Shown here: positions 10,145 through 17,926 of the stretch, piece after piece | How positions within the stretch are numbered: position 1 is the stretch's first letter | How the letters are laid out: every line of letters begins with the position of its first letter | Assembly: GCA_963753245.1 (NCBI GenBank) | Contig: CAVWBK010000008.1 | Location: 62,001 to 126,000, forward strand | DNA length: 64,000 nucleotides | Reading direction: 5' to 3' | Source: VRUE01 sp963753245 | GTDB taxonomy: Bacteria; Actinomycetota; Thermoleophilia; Solirubrobacterales; 70-9 | Translations under genes and position numbers: made by a program | Notes under the pieces: model-generated | What the model saw: only the letters and a program-made list of their open reading frames with translations | Databases searched by the model: none | Told to the model about the DNA's origin: nothing

Positions 10145-11791
10145 ATGAGCCGCGTCGCGCCGACGATCATCGGGACGGCATCGGCACTGGCGCTCGCCGG
10201 GGCCCTCTTCCTCGCCCCTTCGGCATCGGCCGCGACTCACCACTTCCGCGTGCTGTCGGCCTCTGAGACCTACAGCACCGTTGCCAGTGAGGGCTGCGTT
10301 TCCGGCAGGCGAGACGTCACCGAGTCGACCACCGGCAAGGTGCCTGATGACCCGCGGAATTCCTTCACCCCCGGCTCGGGCCGAGAAGGCATCATCAGCA
10401 CCCGTTCCTCGAGCACGGGCACCTCGCCCACCACGGGCCAGACCTCCAACGACTACACCGATGCCCCGTGCGCCTCGCCGCCCTGCCACCACGACTACGG
10501 CGCCACCCCCCTCAGCGGCGGCTCGATCACGATGATGCTCACCGAAACAGGCGACCCCGCATCCCTGAAGGTCTCGACCAGCTTCGGTCCCCCGGAAGTC
10601 GGCGACGTCACCGTGGGCATCTGCGGGGACATCGCCGCGGAGTTGCCCGAAGAACCATCGACCACCGTCTCGACGGCGTCGCTGTTCAGCGGCAAGCCGG
10701 TGACGATCACGATCTCGGGGTCGCTGTCCATCCCCAAGGACATTCTCGGCAATCCAGCCTCGATCAACGTGACCTACGACGTGACGATGAAGGTCCAGGG
10801 ACTGGGCAAGGAACTCCAGGCCGACCCGGGAGGCCCCTATACGGTCAGACGCGCCGCCCGGATCAAACTCGACGGCTCGGGTTCCAAGCCGAAATCGAAG
10901 ATCGTCAAATACCTGTGGAAATTCCAGCCCGAAGGGGGCGACTGCCCCGGGGATATGCCGGCCAAGGCAACCCGGAAGGAAGGGCGGGAGACCAGCCTCG
11001 TCGCGCTTTGCGGCGTGCGCGCGACCCTGACCGTCGTCGCCAGCGATGGTGATCGCGACTCGGCCAGCACGACAGTGGACGTCTTGCCCCGCGGGCCAAC
11101 GGGCTGGCGGACGCCGTTCTCCCAGCGAGAAGAATCCGCCGACCCACGAACCCCACACGAAGCCCCCAGTGCCACCTCGCTTGGCAGCGGCGCCTACGGC
11201 TTCTCGATATCCGGCGGGCTCAATGTCTCTGACTGCGGGGGAGCCTCGGAAAGCTCGGAGATCCTCTGTCCGCTCACGGGCAGCTCGGGCAGCTGGCTCG
11301 GGAAGGGCTACGAGCTGGCGAGTGTGAACGACCCCAACGGCCCCTTCGACGGCTACTCCTACGTCGTCGCTCCGGAGATCAAGGTCAAGCGCACGGCTCT
11401 GATCAACCCGACACTCCTGCCCGGCACCCCCTTCTACGAACACAATCTCCAGGAAGGGCGAGACGTGGCCGGATTCCTCAACGCAATCCGCGAGCACGAG
11501 GGACTCGGCAACGGCACCCCCCACAGCGGGCACGGCGGAGCGATGAAGGAAGTCCTCCAATCCGCGAGCGGCGATCCACGCCGCGTGATCGAGCAGATCT
11601 TCGCGCCCGACCGCGAGGCGGCGAAGAAACGGGTCGACGGCGCGCTGCAGGAGATCGAGCACCGGCTGGACCGCGAATCCGAAGACCCGCTCGCCGAAAT
11701 CTGGACCGGCACAATCGACTTCTACGACTCCTACCAGCAGCGCTGGATCACCGGCGAAGGGTTCCGGATCCCGGGACGGATGGGCGGCTGA
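10145..11791 (+). CDS. Secreted PKD-domain protein of unknown function
   Basis: A 548-residue protein with a clear signal peptide (IIGTASALALAGALFLAPSASA). An upstream in-frame start at 10067 is rejected because the signal peptide begins at the ATG at 10145. The middle contains a PKD-like domain: DPGGPYTVRRAARIKLDGSG, ending at SDGDRDSASTTVDV. The N-terminal third is Ser/Thr/Pro-rich with four cysteines near DAPCASPPCHHD. The last 130 residues are charged and helical and contain the histidine-rich segment HEGLGNGTPHSGHGG, which could bind metal. I do not recognise a catalytic family. It is convergent with the next secreted protein gene, six bases away. Confidence 0.75.
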   Translation: MSRVAPTIIGTASALALAGALFLAPSASAATHHFRVLSASETYSTVASEGCVSGRRDVTESTTGKVPDDPRNSFTPGSGREGIISTRSSSTGTSPTTGQTSNDYTDAPCASPPCHHDYGATPLSGGSITMMLTETGDPASLKVSTSFGPPEVGDVTVGICGDIAAELPEEPSTTVSTASLFSGKPVTITISGSLSIPKDILGNPASINVTYDVTMKVQGLGKELQADPGGPYTVRRAARIKLDGSGSKPKSKIVKYLWKFQPEGGDCPGDMPAKATRKEGRETSLVALCGVRATLTVVASDGDRDSASTTVDVLPRGPTGWRTPFSQREESADPRTPHEAPSATSLGSGAYGFSISGGLNVSDCGGASESSEILCPLTGSSGSWLGKGYELASVNDPNGPFDGYSYVVAPEIKVKRTALINPTLLPGTPFYEHNLQEGRDVAGFLNAIREHEGLGNGTPHSGHGGAMKEVLQSASGDPRRVIEQIFAPDREAAKKRVDGALQEIEHRLDRESEDPLAEIWTGTIDFYDSYQQRWITGEGFRIPGRMGG

Positions 11792-11797
11792 GGATAG

Positions 11798-13366
11798 CTA
11801 CGGCTTGATCTTGAACGCCCTGGCTGCCGGGGTCGGATCGAGGTAGCCGGCCGGGTCGCGGGCCTGGACCTGGAAGCGGTGCTTTCCCCGCTTCAGGTGT
11901 CGGTAGGTCTGGGGCGATTTGCAGGCCTTGAACGGCTGGCGATCGAGCTTGCAGAGGAAGGTCGAGCCGGGGGCGGTGGAGGAGAAGCGGAAGCTCGCGG
12001 AGTCATGCGTCTGGCTGATCTTCACCTTGCGGATCAGCGAGTCTGGCAATTCGACCACCGACTTGGTCGCTTCGACCGTGAAGGAGCGAGTGGCGGGTGT
12101 TGGGTCCGTGTTCTGTGAGGCATCCACAGCTCGGACTTCGAAGGTGTGGACCCCGAGCGCCAGCGAGCTGTAGGCCTTGGGCGAGGTGCAGGGTTGGAAG
12201 GCCGACTCATGGCTAGAGTCGAGGCGACATTCGAATTTCGAGCCGGCCTCCGAGGCCGAGAAGGTGAAGGTCGGCGCGGCGTCGGTGGTGGGTCCGGAGG
12301 GGCCGGAGTCAATCGTTGTTTGCGGCGGGGTGATGTCAGGTGACCCCGTAACGATCAGCCCGAACGTCTTTTCGCGAGCCCCTCCGGCATCACCCACCGC
12401 AATGTCATAGGTCGTGCCGCCGACCGCTTCAAAGCTGACCTTGCTGCCGTATGGGTTCTGAGTGGCGCAGGCCGGATCATTGTTGTTATCGGTGACCCGA
12501 GTCAGGTCGTCCAGGGCCGAGCCGGTGTAGACCGCAAGGATGCTGTCTATTTCCCCAAGGCAGGTGTTGATCGTGGTCGGACCGGAATTGGGAGCGGTCC
12601 AGCGAAACCAGACGGAGTGGTCGCCTTCCCAGAGGTCTGAGTCAGGGGGATCGGTCACATAGTGGTCGGGCTCACCGGTTTGCCTGGTGGCGCCTGCGGT
12701 CGTTCCTTCGACCGCGAGATTTTGGCCTTCCAGCACTTCGGCGCGTTCGAAGTCATCGTTCGCTGGTCCGAGGTAGGTTTTCAGCCCCGCATCGTCTCCG
12801 GCACTGCCGGTGAACGGAGACTGAAAACGGTTGAACAATTCGACCCCCGCGCACGGATCTTCGTCGTGGAAGCCCCAGGAATTCTGAGCCGTGTCACTGG
12901 TTTGCAGAGCAATCGCGTAGGTGTTGCCCGCGGTCAGAAAGGCGGCGGTTTCAGGGGTGAAGTCCGCGGAGTAATCGTGGAAGGTATTGTCCGCGATGAT
13001 GCTCGCCGCGGGGATCGTGGTGGATGCGAGCACCGGATCCACCGGTGTCCCGGTTTCGTCGGTGCCGTAGAGCCGAACGTTTACGTCGCCGCCGGCTCCA
13101 CCTGGAGCACGCGCGTAGTTCAGAACTTCGACCGTGAGCAACTTTCCGCTGCGTTTAGCCGGAAAGGTCTGGGCCCACTCGGCCACGTTGTTGATGATCC
13201 CGAACCCGTCACTGCCGGATACACATTCCGAATTGCGCGTACCGATCCCCTCTGCGGGAGAGGCGGTGATCGCGAGGGCCAGAACGAGCACGAGCAAAGC
13301 GGCGCTGCCGCACCCGGCCGGCCTGCTGCGATTCGACCGGTCACCGCGGCCTGGGATTCGGGTCAT
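11798..13366 (-). CDS. Secreted protein with two Cys-paired Ig-like modules
   Basis: A 522-residue protein starting at the ATG at 13366, directly before a basic stretch and signal helix (AALLVLVLALAITASPAEG). The N-terminal domain (AEWAQTFPAKRSGKLLTVEV) resembles choice-of-anchor domains. A second domain (DHSVWFRWTAPNSGP) resembles those of secreted bacterial surface proteins. Two C-terminal modules follow the pattern F-x-C-x-L-D...C-x-SP...G-x-H-x-F-x-V-x-A-x-D; the second reads FLCKLDRQPFKACKSP. The same module ends the propeller protein at 17927. The protein ends in a basic stretch without an LPXTG motif. The function is unknown; the build suggests a surface or matrix role. Confidence 0.75.
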   Translation of the reverse strand: MTRIPGRGDRSNRSRPAGCGSAALLVLVLALAITASPAEGIGTRNSECVSGSDGFGIINNVAEWAQTFPAKRSGKLLTVEVLNYARAPGGAGGDVNVRLYGTDETGTPVDPVLASTTIPAASIIADNTFHDYSADFTPETAAFLTAGNTYAIALQTSDTAQNSWGFHDEDPCAGVELFNRFQSPFTGSAGDDAGLKTYLGPANDDFERAEVLEGQNLAVEGTTAGATRQTGEPDHYVTDPPDSDLWEGDHSVWFRWTAPNSGPTTINTCLGEIDSILAVYTGSALDDLTRVTDNNNDPACATQNPYGSKVSFEAVGGTTYDIAVGDAGGAREKTFGLIVTGSPDITPPQTTIDSGPSGPTTDAAPTFTFSASEAGSKFECRLDSSHESAFQPCTSPKAYSSLALGVHTFEVRAVDASQNTDPTPATRSFTVEATKSVVELPDSLIRKVKISQTHDSASFRFSSTAPGSTFLCKLDRQPFKACKSPQTYRHLKRGKHRFQVQARDPAGYLDPTPAARAFKIKP

Positions 13367-13616
13367 CTGGGTATCCACCTGTGGATTGGCGGTGCCATGA
13401 ACACTCTCCAAGCCCACGATAGCCCGCCGCCCGGTGTCCAAGCAAGTCGTCTGGCCGACAGTTTGGGCCAGCGGGCTGATCGGACCTGCGCCAAGGCATA
13501 AGTGAGAGCAAGCTCCTATTGATGAGCGTGCTGAATCGTGGAACCGCAAGGATATGGGTCAGGACCTGAGGCTGAGGCCATCCGAATCACTGGAGGCGTT
13601 GCCTTATGCTCGAGCG

Positions 13617-14537
13617 ATGCCCAGCGCGCTTCCTTCGATCGCCTATGACGAGTGGCGTCCGACCTGCGACACACTGCACGCCCATAGCCAGGTCCTCGGC
13701 AAGCTCGCCGCCGAGCTCGGGCCGCCCGAGCCCCAGCTCCAGCATGCAGCCCTGCGGCTCACCGCGCGTGGGATGGAGACGGCGCCCCTGCCGTCCCCCA
13801 ACGGCGAGGGGGTCTTCGTCGCCGCGCTTGACCTGCAGCGTCATGAGGCGGTTCTCGAAAATAGCGCCGGCGACCGCCGGGCGGTTCCGCTGACACCCGA
13901 CCGTCCGGTCGGGGAGGTGACGCGGGCGCTGCTGGCGGCAACGAGCGAGCTCGCTGGAGCGGTGCAGATCGACCCCACTCCTCAGGAGGTCACCTGGACC
14001 GTGCCCCTCGACGAGGATCTCGAACACGCGACCTACGATCCCCAACAGGTCGAGACCTACATGGCGATGGCCACCGAGGCGGCCCTCGCACTAGCCGCCT
14101 TCCGGGCACCGTTCCGCGGCCGCTCGACTCCCGTCAATGCCTGGTGGGGGTCCTTCGACCTCGCCGTCAACCTCTTCTCCGGCAGTCCGGCGGCGCCACC
14201 GGCCCAGGACTTCATCATGCGCAACGCGATGGACGCCCAGGACTTCGCCTTCGGCTGGTGGCCGGGCGACGAGCGCTATCGGAAGCCCGCCTTCTACGCC
14301 TACGCGCACCCGGCGCCCGACGACTTCGCCGATGCTGAGCTACCCCCCGCGACATCGCGCTGGGATAACGAGCTGGGTGAGTACGTCCTCGACTGGGAGG
14401 ACGTGGTCGGCGCCGCGGATCGGCGTGATCTGCCGCTCGAGTTCGCCCGCGCCGCATTCCGGCATGCCTGCGATGTCTGCGGCTGGGATCAGCGATTGGC
14501 GCAGAGCGCGGACGGCCAGCCGCCACCCGTCGTTTGA
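13617..14537 (+). CDS. DUF5996 family protein
   Basis: A 306-residue cytoplasmic protein matching DUF5996. It begins PSIAYDEWRPTCDTLHAHSQ and contains the hallmark segments RSTPVNAWWGSFDLAVNLFS and FAFGWWPGDERYRKPAFYAY, which share aromatic and acidic residues across the family. No transmembrane segment or signal is seen. The start at 13617 fits the family; an upstream in-frame codon at 13554 would add 21 residues of unlikely sequence. The family has no established reaction. It is divergent from the Ig-like secreted protein gene (about 250 bases between starts). Confidence 0.85.
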   Translation: MPSALPSIAYDEWRPTCDTLHAHSQVLGKLAAELGPPEPQLQHAALRLTARGMETAPLPSPNGEGVFVAALDLQRHEAVLENSAGDRRAVPLTPDRPVGEVTRALLAATSELAGAVQIDPTPQEVTWTVPLDEDLEHATYDPQQVETYMAMATEAALALAAFRAPFRGRSTPVNAWWGSFDLAVNLFSGSPAAPPAQDFIMRNAMDAQDFAFGWWPGDERYRKPAFYAYAHPAPDDFADAELPPATSRWDNELGEYVLDWEDVVGAADRRDLPLEFARAAFRHACDVCGWDQRLAQSADGQPPPVV

Positions 14538-14590
14538 GCCGGGTTGGCTCGACCCCCGGCTGGTCGAAGTGAAGGCCTGAGAACGCTTGA

Positions 14591-14950
14591 TCAGCGCGGG
14601 GGAAGGCCCGCATCGGCAAGGCGCACGGAGATCAATTTCTTGACGAGTACTGTTGGCAGGGGACGATCAATTGCGAAGTGCAGGGAGCTCTTCGTCATCT
14701 CGTAGCCCTCCAGCTCGTCGGCAAGCTGGCCGAGGACCGAGCCGCTGAAGGGCAGGTAGCTCAGATGATTCTTGAACGCGGCAAACCCGGCGATGGCCGC
14801 GCCGCGCAAGCGGAACGCCGGGACGCGATAGGAGATCACCTCCTCGGCTTCTGGGACGATCTCGAGAATCGTGCGACGCAGCTCCTGAAGCGTGGTGCGC
14901 TTCGGCTCCTCAAGGTCACACAGGTAGCACTCGACCTCCTCGGCGGACAT
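14591..14950 (-). CDS. DUF1801 (YdhG-like) protein
   Basis: A 119-residue protein of the DUF1801/YdhG family. The features are an N-terminal helix (LQELRRTILEIVPEAEEVIS), then YRVPAFRLRG, the segment AAFKNHLSYLPFSG, and KSSLHFAIDRPLPTVLVKKL near the end. The fold resembles frataxin-like and YjbR proteins, and some relatives are annotated as iron chaperones, but the role is not proven. It is convergent with the DUF5996 gene, 53 bases apart. The 700 bases upstream hold only a possible small gene and two hairpins. Confidence 0.85.
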   Translation of the reverse strand: MSAEEVECYLCDLEEPKRTTLQELRRTILEIVPEAEEVISYRVPAFRLRGAAIAGFAAFKNHLSYLPFSGSVLGQLADELEGYEMTKSSLHFAIDRPLPTVLVKKLISVRLADAGLPPR

Positions 14951-15025
14951 CTGCAGGCAGTGTAGGGGCCCGTTCGCCCCTCAACTGGATCGCGGGACCG
15001 ATGAGCGGCACAGGATCGGCGCGGC

Positions 15026-15211
15026 TTGATCAATCGGGTGGTGATCGCGGTCATGGCTGGAAACGGCCCGAACCGGTCCGGCGGCTGGTCGCTATCTGTG
15101 AACAACGAAGGGACCGTCGTCATCATCATCGGGACGCCGCTGAGCAGCAAAACCCACACCGTTGTCCTTTGCGAGTACAACCCCGCGACCGACCCGACGC
15201 CCGGCTCTTGA
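15026..15211 (+). CDS. Possible small protein, 52-61 aa
   Basis: An open frame from a TTG at 15026 (or ATG at 15053) to TGA at 15211. About four of five codons end in G or C, as in the real genes here. The product contains GGWSLSVNNEGTVVIIIGT and ends CEYNPATDPTPGS, a hydrophobic beta-rich sequence without similarity that I can name. No ribosome site is evident. It may be a genuine small gene or the surviving tail of a larger one; a stop lies in frame just upstream. Confidence 0.3.
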   Translation: MINRVVIAVMAGNGPNRSGGWSLSVNNEGTVVIIIGTPLSSKTHTVVLCEYNPATDPTPGS

Positions 15212-15389
15212 CTCGGCGCGGCGGGAAGGCTTGGCTTCTGGCACTGAGAGGGGTGATCTAGCCGGCCGGGGATCGCCCAGCACGGTGCCGCGCCTCGGCG
15301 GCTTTCGCCCTCGGTGCGAGCACGTTCATCGCGCCCGCAACGGACGTGAGAGGAGGTCTGACCGATCCGAGAAGCGACACCTCCGATCC

Positions 15390-15425
15390 CGATTGGGCAG
15401 GGAACCGCCACCCCCTGCCCAATCG
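15390..15425. repeat. 12-bp perfect inverted repeat, hairpin candidate
   Basis: CGATTGGGCAGG (15390-15401) and its exact complement CCTGCCCAATCG (15414-15425) enclose a 12-base loop. An alternative outer pairing, GAAGCGA at 15371-15377 with TCGCTTC at 15423-15429, competes with it. There is no T-run after either arm. It lies in the 450-base gap before the carboxypeptidase gene, together with a second hairpin. Confidence 0.5.
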
Positions 15426-15499
15426 CTTCCAATGTCTTGCGGCGCTTTCCGCTCCACAACGCCCTTTGCGGCCCCACCCCTCGTCTGCTGATCTCGCAG

Positions 15500-15539
15500 G
15501 CGCCATCCGATCAGCGCCGCCCCGGAGCGCTGATGGCGC
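15500..15539. repeat. Bulged 13-bp hairpin upstream of the carboxypeptidase gene
   Basis: ATCAGCGC (15510-15517) pairs perfectly with GCGCTGAT (15527-15534) over a 9-base loop. A further five pairs (GCGCC with GGCGC) form beyond a 5-base bulge on the left arm. With the hairpin at 15390 it makes this gap unusually structured for an otherwise empty stretch. It could be a leader element of the gene at 15662 or a separate RNA. Confidence 0.45.
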
Positions 15540-15661
15540 GGGTGATCGAGCGGCCAGGGGCCCTGATCGCAATCCCGTGAGGGCAGGAGAGGCAGCTGCT
15601 CAAGCCCCATCTCCTCCGTGCCGCTAGGGGGCTCTGCCGCTGGGGGTACCTTCTTGAGTCT

Positions 15662-16906
15662 GTGGCGAGTGCCTTGAGTCCAGGGACAGGGAACCGATCT
15701 CGGCGCCTGCGGCGTTGGTCGGCTCTCCTCGCGTTGGGAGTCGTGGCGCTGTCAGCCGCAGCGATTTGGAGAGCTGAGACCGAGAGCACGCCAGCGCTGC
15801 ACTTCCGCCGCACCCTCGCTGCGTTCGTCCGGGTTCCCGGCAAGGCACCGGCGATCGGCTGGCCGCGCGAAGGCGAGGCGGCCGTGGACGTCGAGGGCGT
15901 CGGCAGTTTCGGAGGCGTGGGCGGACGGGCGCCGGTGCCGATCGCGAGCGTGGCCAAGGTGATGACCGCCTACCTCACTCTGTGCGAGCACCCGCTGGCG
16001 CCGGGAGCGGAGGGATTCCGGCTCAGGATCAGCGCCGCGGACGTGAGGGATGAGAGGCGCCGAGTCGACCTCGACGAGTCGACCCTGACCGTGAAGAAGG
16101 GGGAGGTGCTCAGCGAGCGCCAGGCGCTCGAAGCGCTGATGCTGCCTTCGGCCAACAACATCGCCGGTCTGCTCGCGATCCACGACGCGGGTCGGCTCTC
16201 AACCTTCGTCGGGTGGATGAACGCCGCCGCCAGAGAACTGGGCATGGGCGCCACCACCTACACCGACCCAAGCGGCTTTGACGCCGGCACCGTCTCCACC
16301 GCCGCCGACCAACTGAAGCTCGCCCGCCTGGCGATGCGCAATCGCATCTTTGCCGAAATAGTCGATGAGCGGGCCACCGATTTACCGGTGGCGGGACGGG
16401 TGATCAACTCCAACAGCCTGGTTGGCGAGCACGGATTTGTGGGGGTCAAGACCGGCTCTGACGAAGCGGCGGGCGGTTGCCTGATGTTCGCGAGGCGGGT
16501 CGCCGTCGGCGGCCGTTCGCTGATGGTGGTTGGCGTCGTCTTGGGCCAGCGCCGGGGCGAGCTGGTCGAAGCCGCCCTTACCAGCGCCCAACGGATCGGC
16601 CACTCGGTGGGATCCGCCCTCGGCCTGGAGACGGTTCTGCCGGCCGGGACGAGCACGCTCTCGATCAGCAACGCGAGCGGCACGCGGATCGTGGCCACGA
16701 CGTCCAAAGCACTGCGCGAGATCGGCTGGCCGGGGCTCAGATTTCCGGTTCGGGTGAGGGTTCACCCAGATGGCCCCGGGCTGCGGGCCGGCCAGCGGGT
16801 CGCAACCGTGGCCCTCGGCGGCTCGAGCAGCGCCCGCACCGCCGCGCGAACCGCCGCCGCGATCGGAGGCCCATCGCTGGGCTGGCGCCTGCTGCATATC
16901 TTCTAA
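15662..16906 (+). CDS. D-alanyl-D-alanine carboxypeptidase (peptidase S11, low-molecular-weight PBP)
   Basis: A 414-residue penicillin-binding protein that trims the terminal D-Ala from peptidoglycan side chains outside the membrane. The three active-site motifs are present: SVAK (nucleophile Ser 96, Lys 99), SAN (163-165) and KTG (263-265). An N-terminal membrane anchor (ALLALGVVALSAAAIW) follows a basic stretch. The start is a GTG at 15662. The C-terminal 100 residues form a beta domain and lack the usual terminal amphipathic helix. It is convergent with an amidase gene and their stop codons overlap, so two cell-wall enzymes sit tail to tail. Related to DacA/DacB; the exact paralogue is not assigned. 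Confidence 0.9.
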   Translation: MASALSPGTGNRSRRLRRWSALLALGVVALSAAAIWRAETESTPALHFRRTLAAFVRVPGKAPAIGWPREGEAAVDVEGVGSFGGVGGRAPVPIASVAKVMTAYLTLCEHPLAPGAEGFRLRISAADVRDERRRVDLDESTLTVKKGEVLSERQALEALMLPSANNIAGLLAIHDAGRLSTFVGWMNAAARELGMGATTYTDPSGFDAGTVSTAADQLKLARLAMRNRIFAEIVDERATDLPVAGRVINSNSLVGEHGFVGVKTGSDEAAGGCLMFARRVAVGGRSLMVVGVVLGQRRGELVEAALTSAQRIGHSVGSALGLETVLPAGTSTLSISNASGTRIVATTSKALREIGWPGLRFPVRVRVHPDGPGLRAGQRVATVALGGSSSARTAARTAAAIGGPSLGWRLLHIF

Positions 16907-17790
16907 CCGGGGCTGCGCGGCGGTGCCGCGAGAAAAGAGGTGATCGCTTCGGCAAACGCCTTCGCCGCGAGGCGTTGGAAGGAGGGGCGCACGAGGCGCG
17001 CAGCGTCAGCGCCGTTTCGCATGTTGCCGGCCTCGATCAGCACCTTGGGTACCGTCGTCAGGTTGAGCCCGGCAAGGTCGTCGCGCAGCGAGATGCCAGC
17101 GCTGCCGTCATAGGTGCTCAGCGGCATGCCGGTGAGGCGGTGGTAGTGCTCCAGGAGCATCCGGCCGAATGCCTTCGAGGTGCGGATCACCCGATTGTTG
17201 GTCCCATCGGCGACGGGCTCGAGGATCGCGAAACCGCGGCCACCGGGAGGGCCGCCGTCGGCGTGGATGTCGATCGCAACGTCGGCGCGGGAGCGATCGA
17301 TGATCCTCGCGCGGCGGGTGACGCAGGGCCCGACGCCGTGGTTCGTTCTCCGCGTGAGTACGACCCTGGCGCCCTCGCCGCGCAGGTCGGCGGCGAGATC
17401 CCTGGCGACCTTGAAATTGAACCACGCCTCGGTATAGCCGCCCTCGGTCTCGGTCCCGGTCGTGTCGCAGGCCTCCCTTTCGCGACCGTTCCAGATCAGG
17501 TGGTTTATGAAGGCGGGGTCGGTGAAGTTGTCGCCGTTGTGCCCGGGGTCGATACCGACCACCTTGCCCGCGAGTGGCAGCGAGCTAGGACTAAAAGTTT
17601 CCTTCGGGCCGGGGCCGACGGTGCCGAACAGGGCTCCGAGGGCCGTCGCCAAGGCGACCAACGAAGATGTGGCCAAGGAGATCGTGCCCGCGATCCTCGC
17701 ACAGGGACCAAAGCCAGTGGTCCGGCGGGTGCCAGCACTGGGAATCCCGCGCCGGGACCGTTTCGGGGTTGTGGTGCGGGCCCGCACCAC
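16903..17790 (-). CDS. N-acetylmuramoyl-L-alanine amidase (Amidase_3)
   Basis: A 295-residue zinc amidase that cleaves the bond between MurNAc and the L-Ala of the peptide stem. The zinc site is visible: His in GIDPGHNG (residue 84), Glu in EAWFNFKVA, and His in AIDIHADGG. The catalytic Glu lies in VLIEAGNMRN. An N-terminal hydrophobic helix (ISLATSSLVALATALGALFG) implies export or anchoring. The start is a GTG at 17790, inside a 26-bp perfect palindrome, with no clear ribosome site. A later TTG would cut into the membrane helix. It pairs convergently with the carboxypeptidase and is divergent from the propeller gene. Confidence 0.9.
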   Translation of the reverse strand: MVRARTTTPKRSRRGIPSAGTRRTTGFGPCARIAGTISLATSSLVALATALGALFGTVGPGPKETFSPSSLPLAGKVVGIDPGHNGDNFTDPAFINHLIWNGREREACDTTGTETEGGYTEAWFNFKVARDLAADLRGEGARVVLTRRTNHGVGPCVTRRARIIDRSRADVAIDIHADGGPPGGRGFAILEPVADGTNNRVIRTSKAFGRMLLEHYHRLTGMPLSTYDGSAGISLRDDLAGLNLTTVPKVLIEAGNMRNGADAARLVRPSFQRLAAKAFAEAITSFLAAPPRSPG

Positions 17791-17793
17791 AAC
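17768..17793. promoter_or_regulatory. Perfect 26-bp palindrome over the amidase start codon, operator candidate
   Basis: The left arm GTTGTGGTGCGGG (17768-17780) is exactly complementary to the right arm CCCGCACCACAAC (17781-17793), with no spacer. It covers the GTG start of the minus-strand amidase and lies in the 136-base gap before the divergent secreted propeller gene. A symmetric protein-binding site or a cruciform is plausible. No regulator gene is adjacent. Confidence 0.5.
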
Positions 17794-17926
17794 ATGAGGA
17801 TGAGGGGAACGGAAGGGACGGCGGGCCGTGAGCTCCGGCGTGAGGGGGTCTTCGCCGGCGCGCCAGGCGCCCAGATTCGGGCACCATCGTCGTTTAAACT
17901 GCTCGGCGAGAGCCTACAATTTGAGC

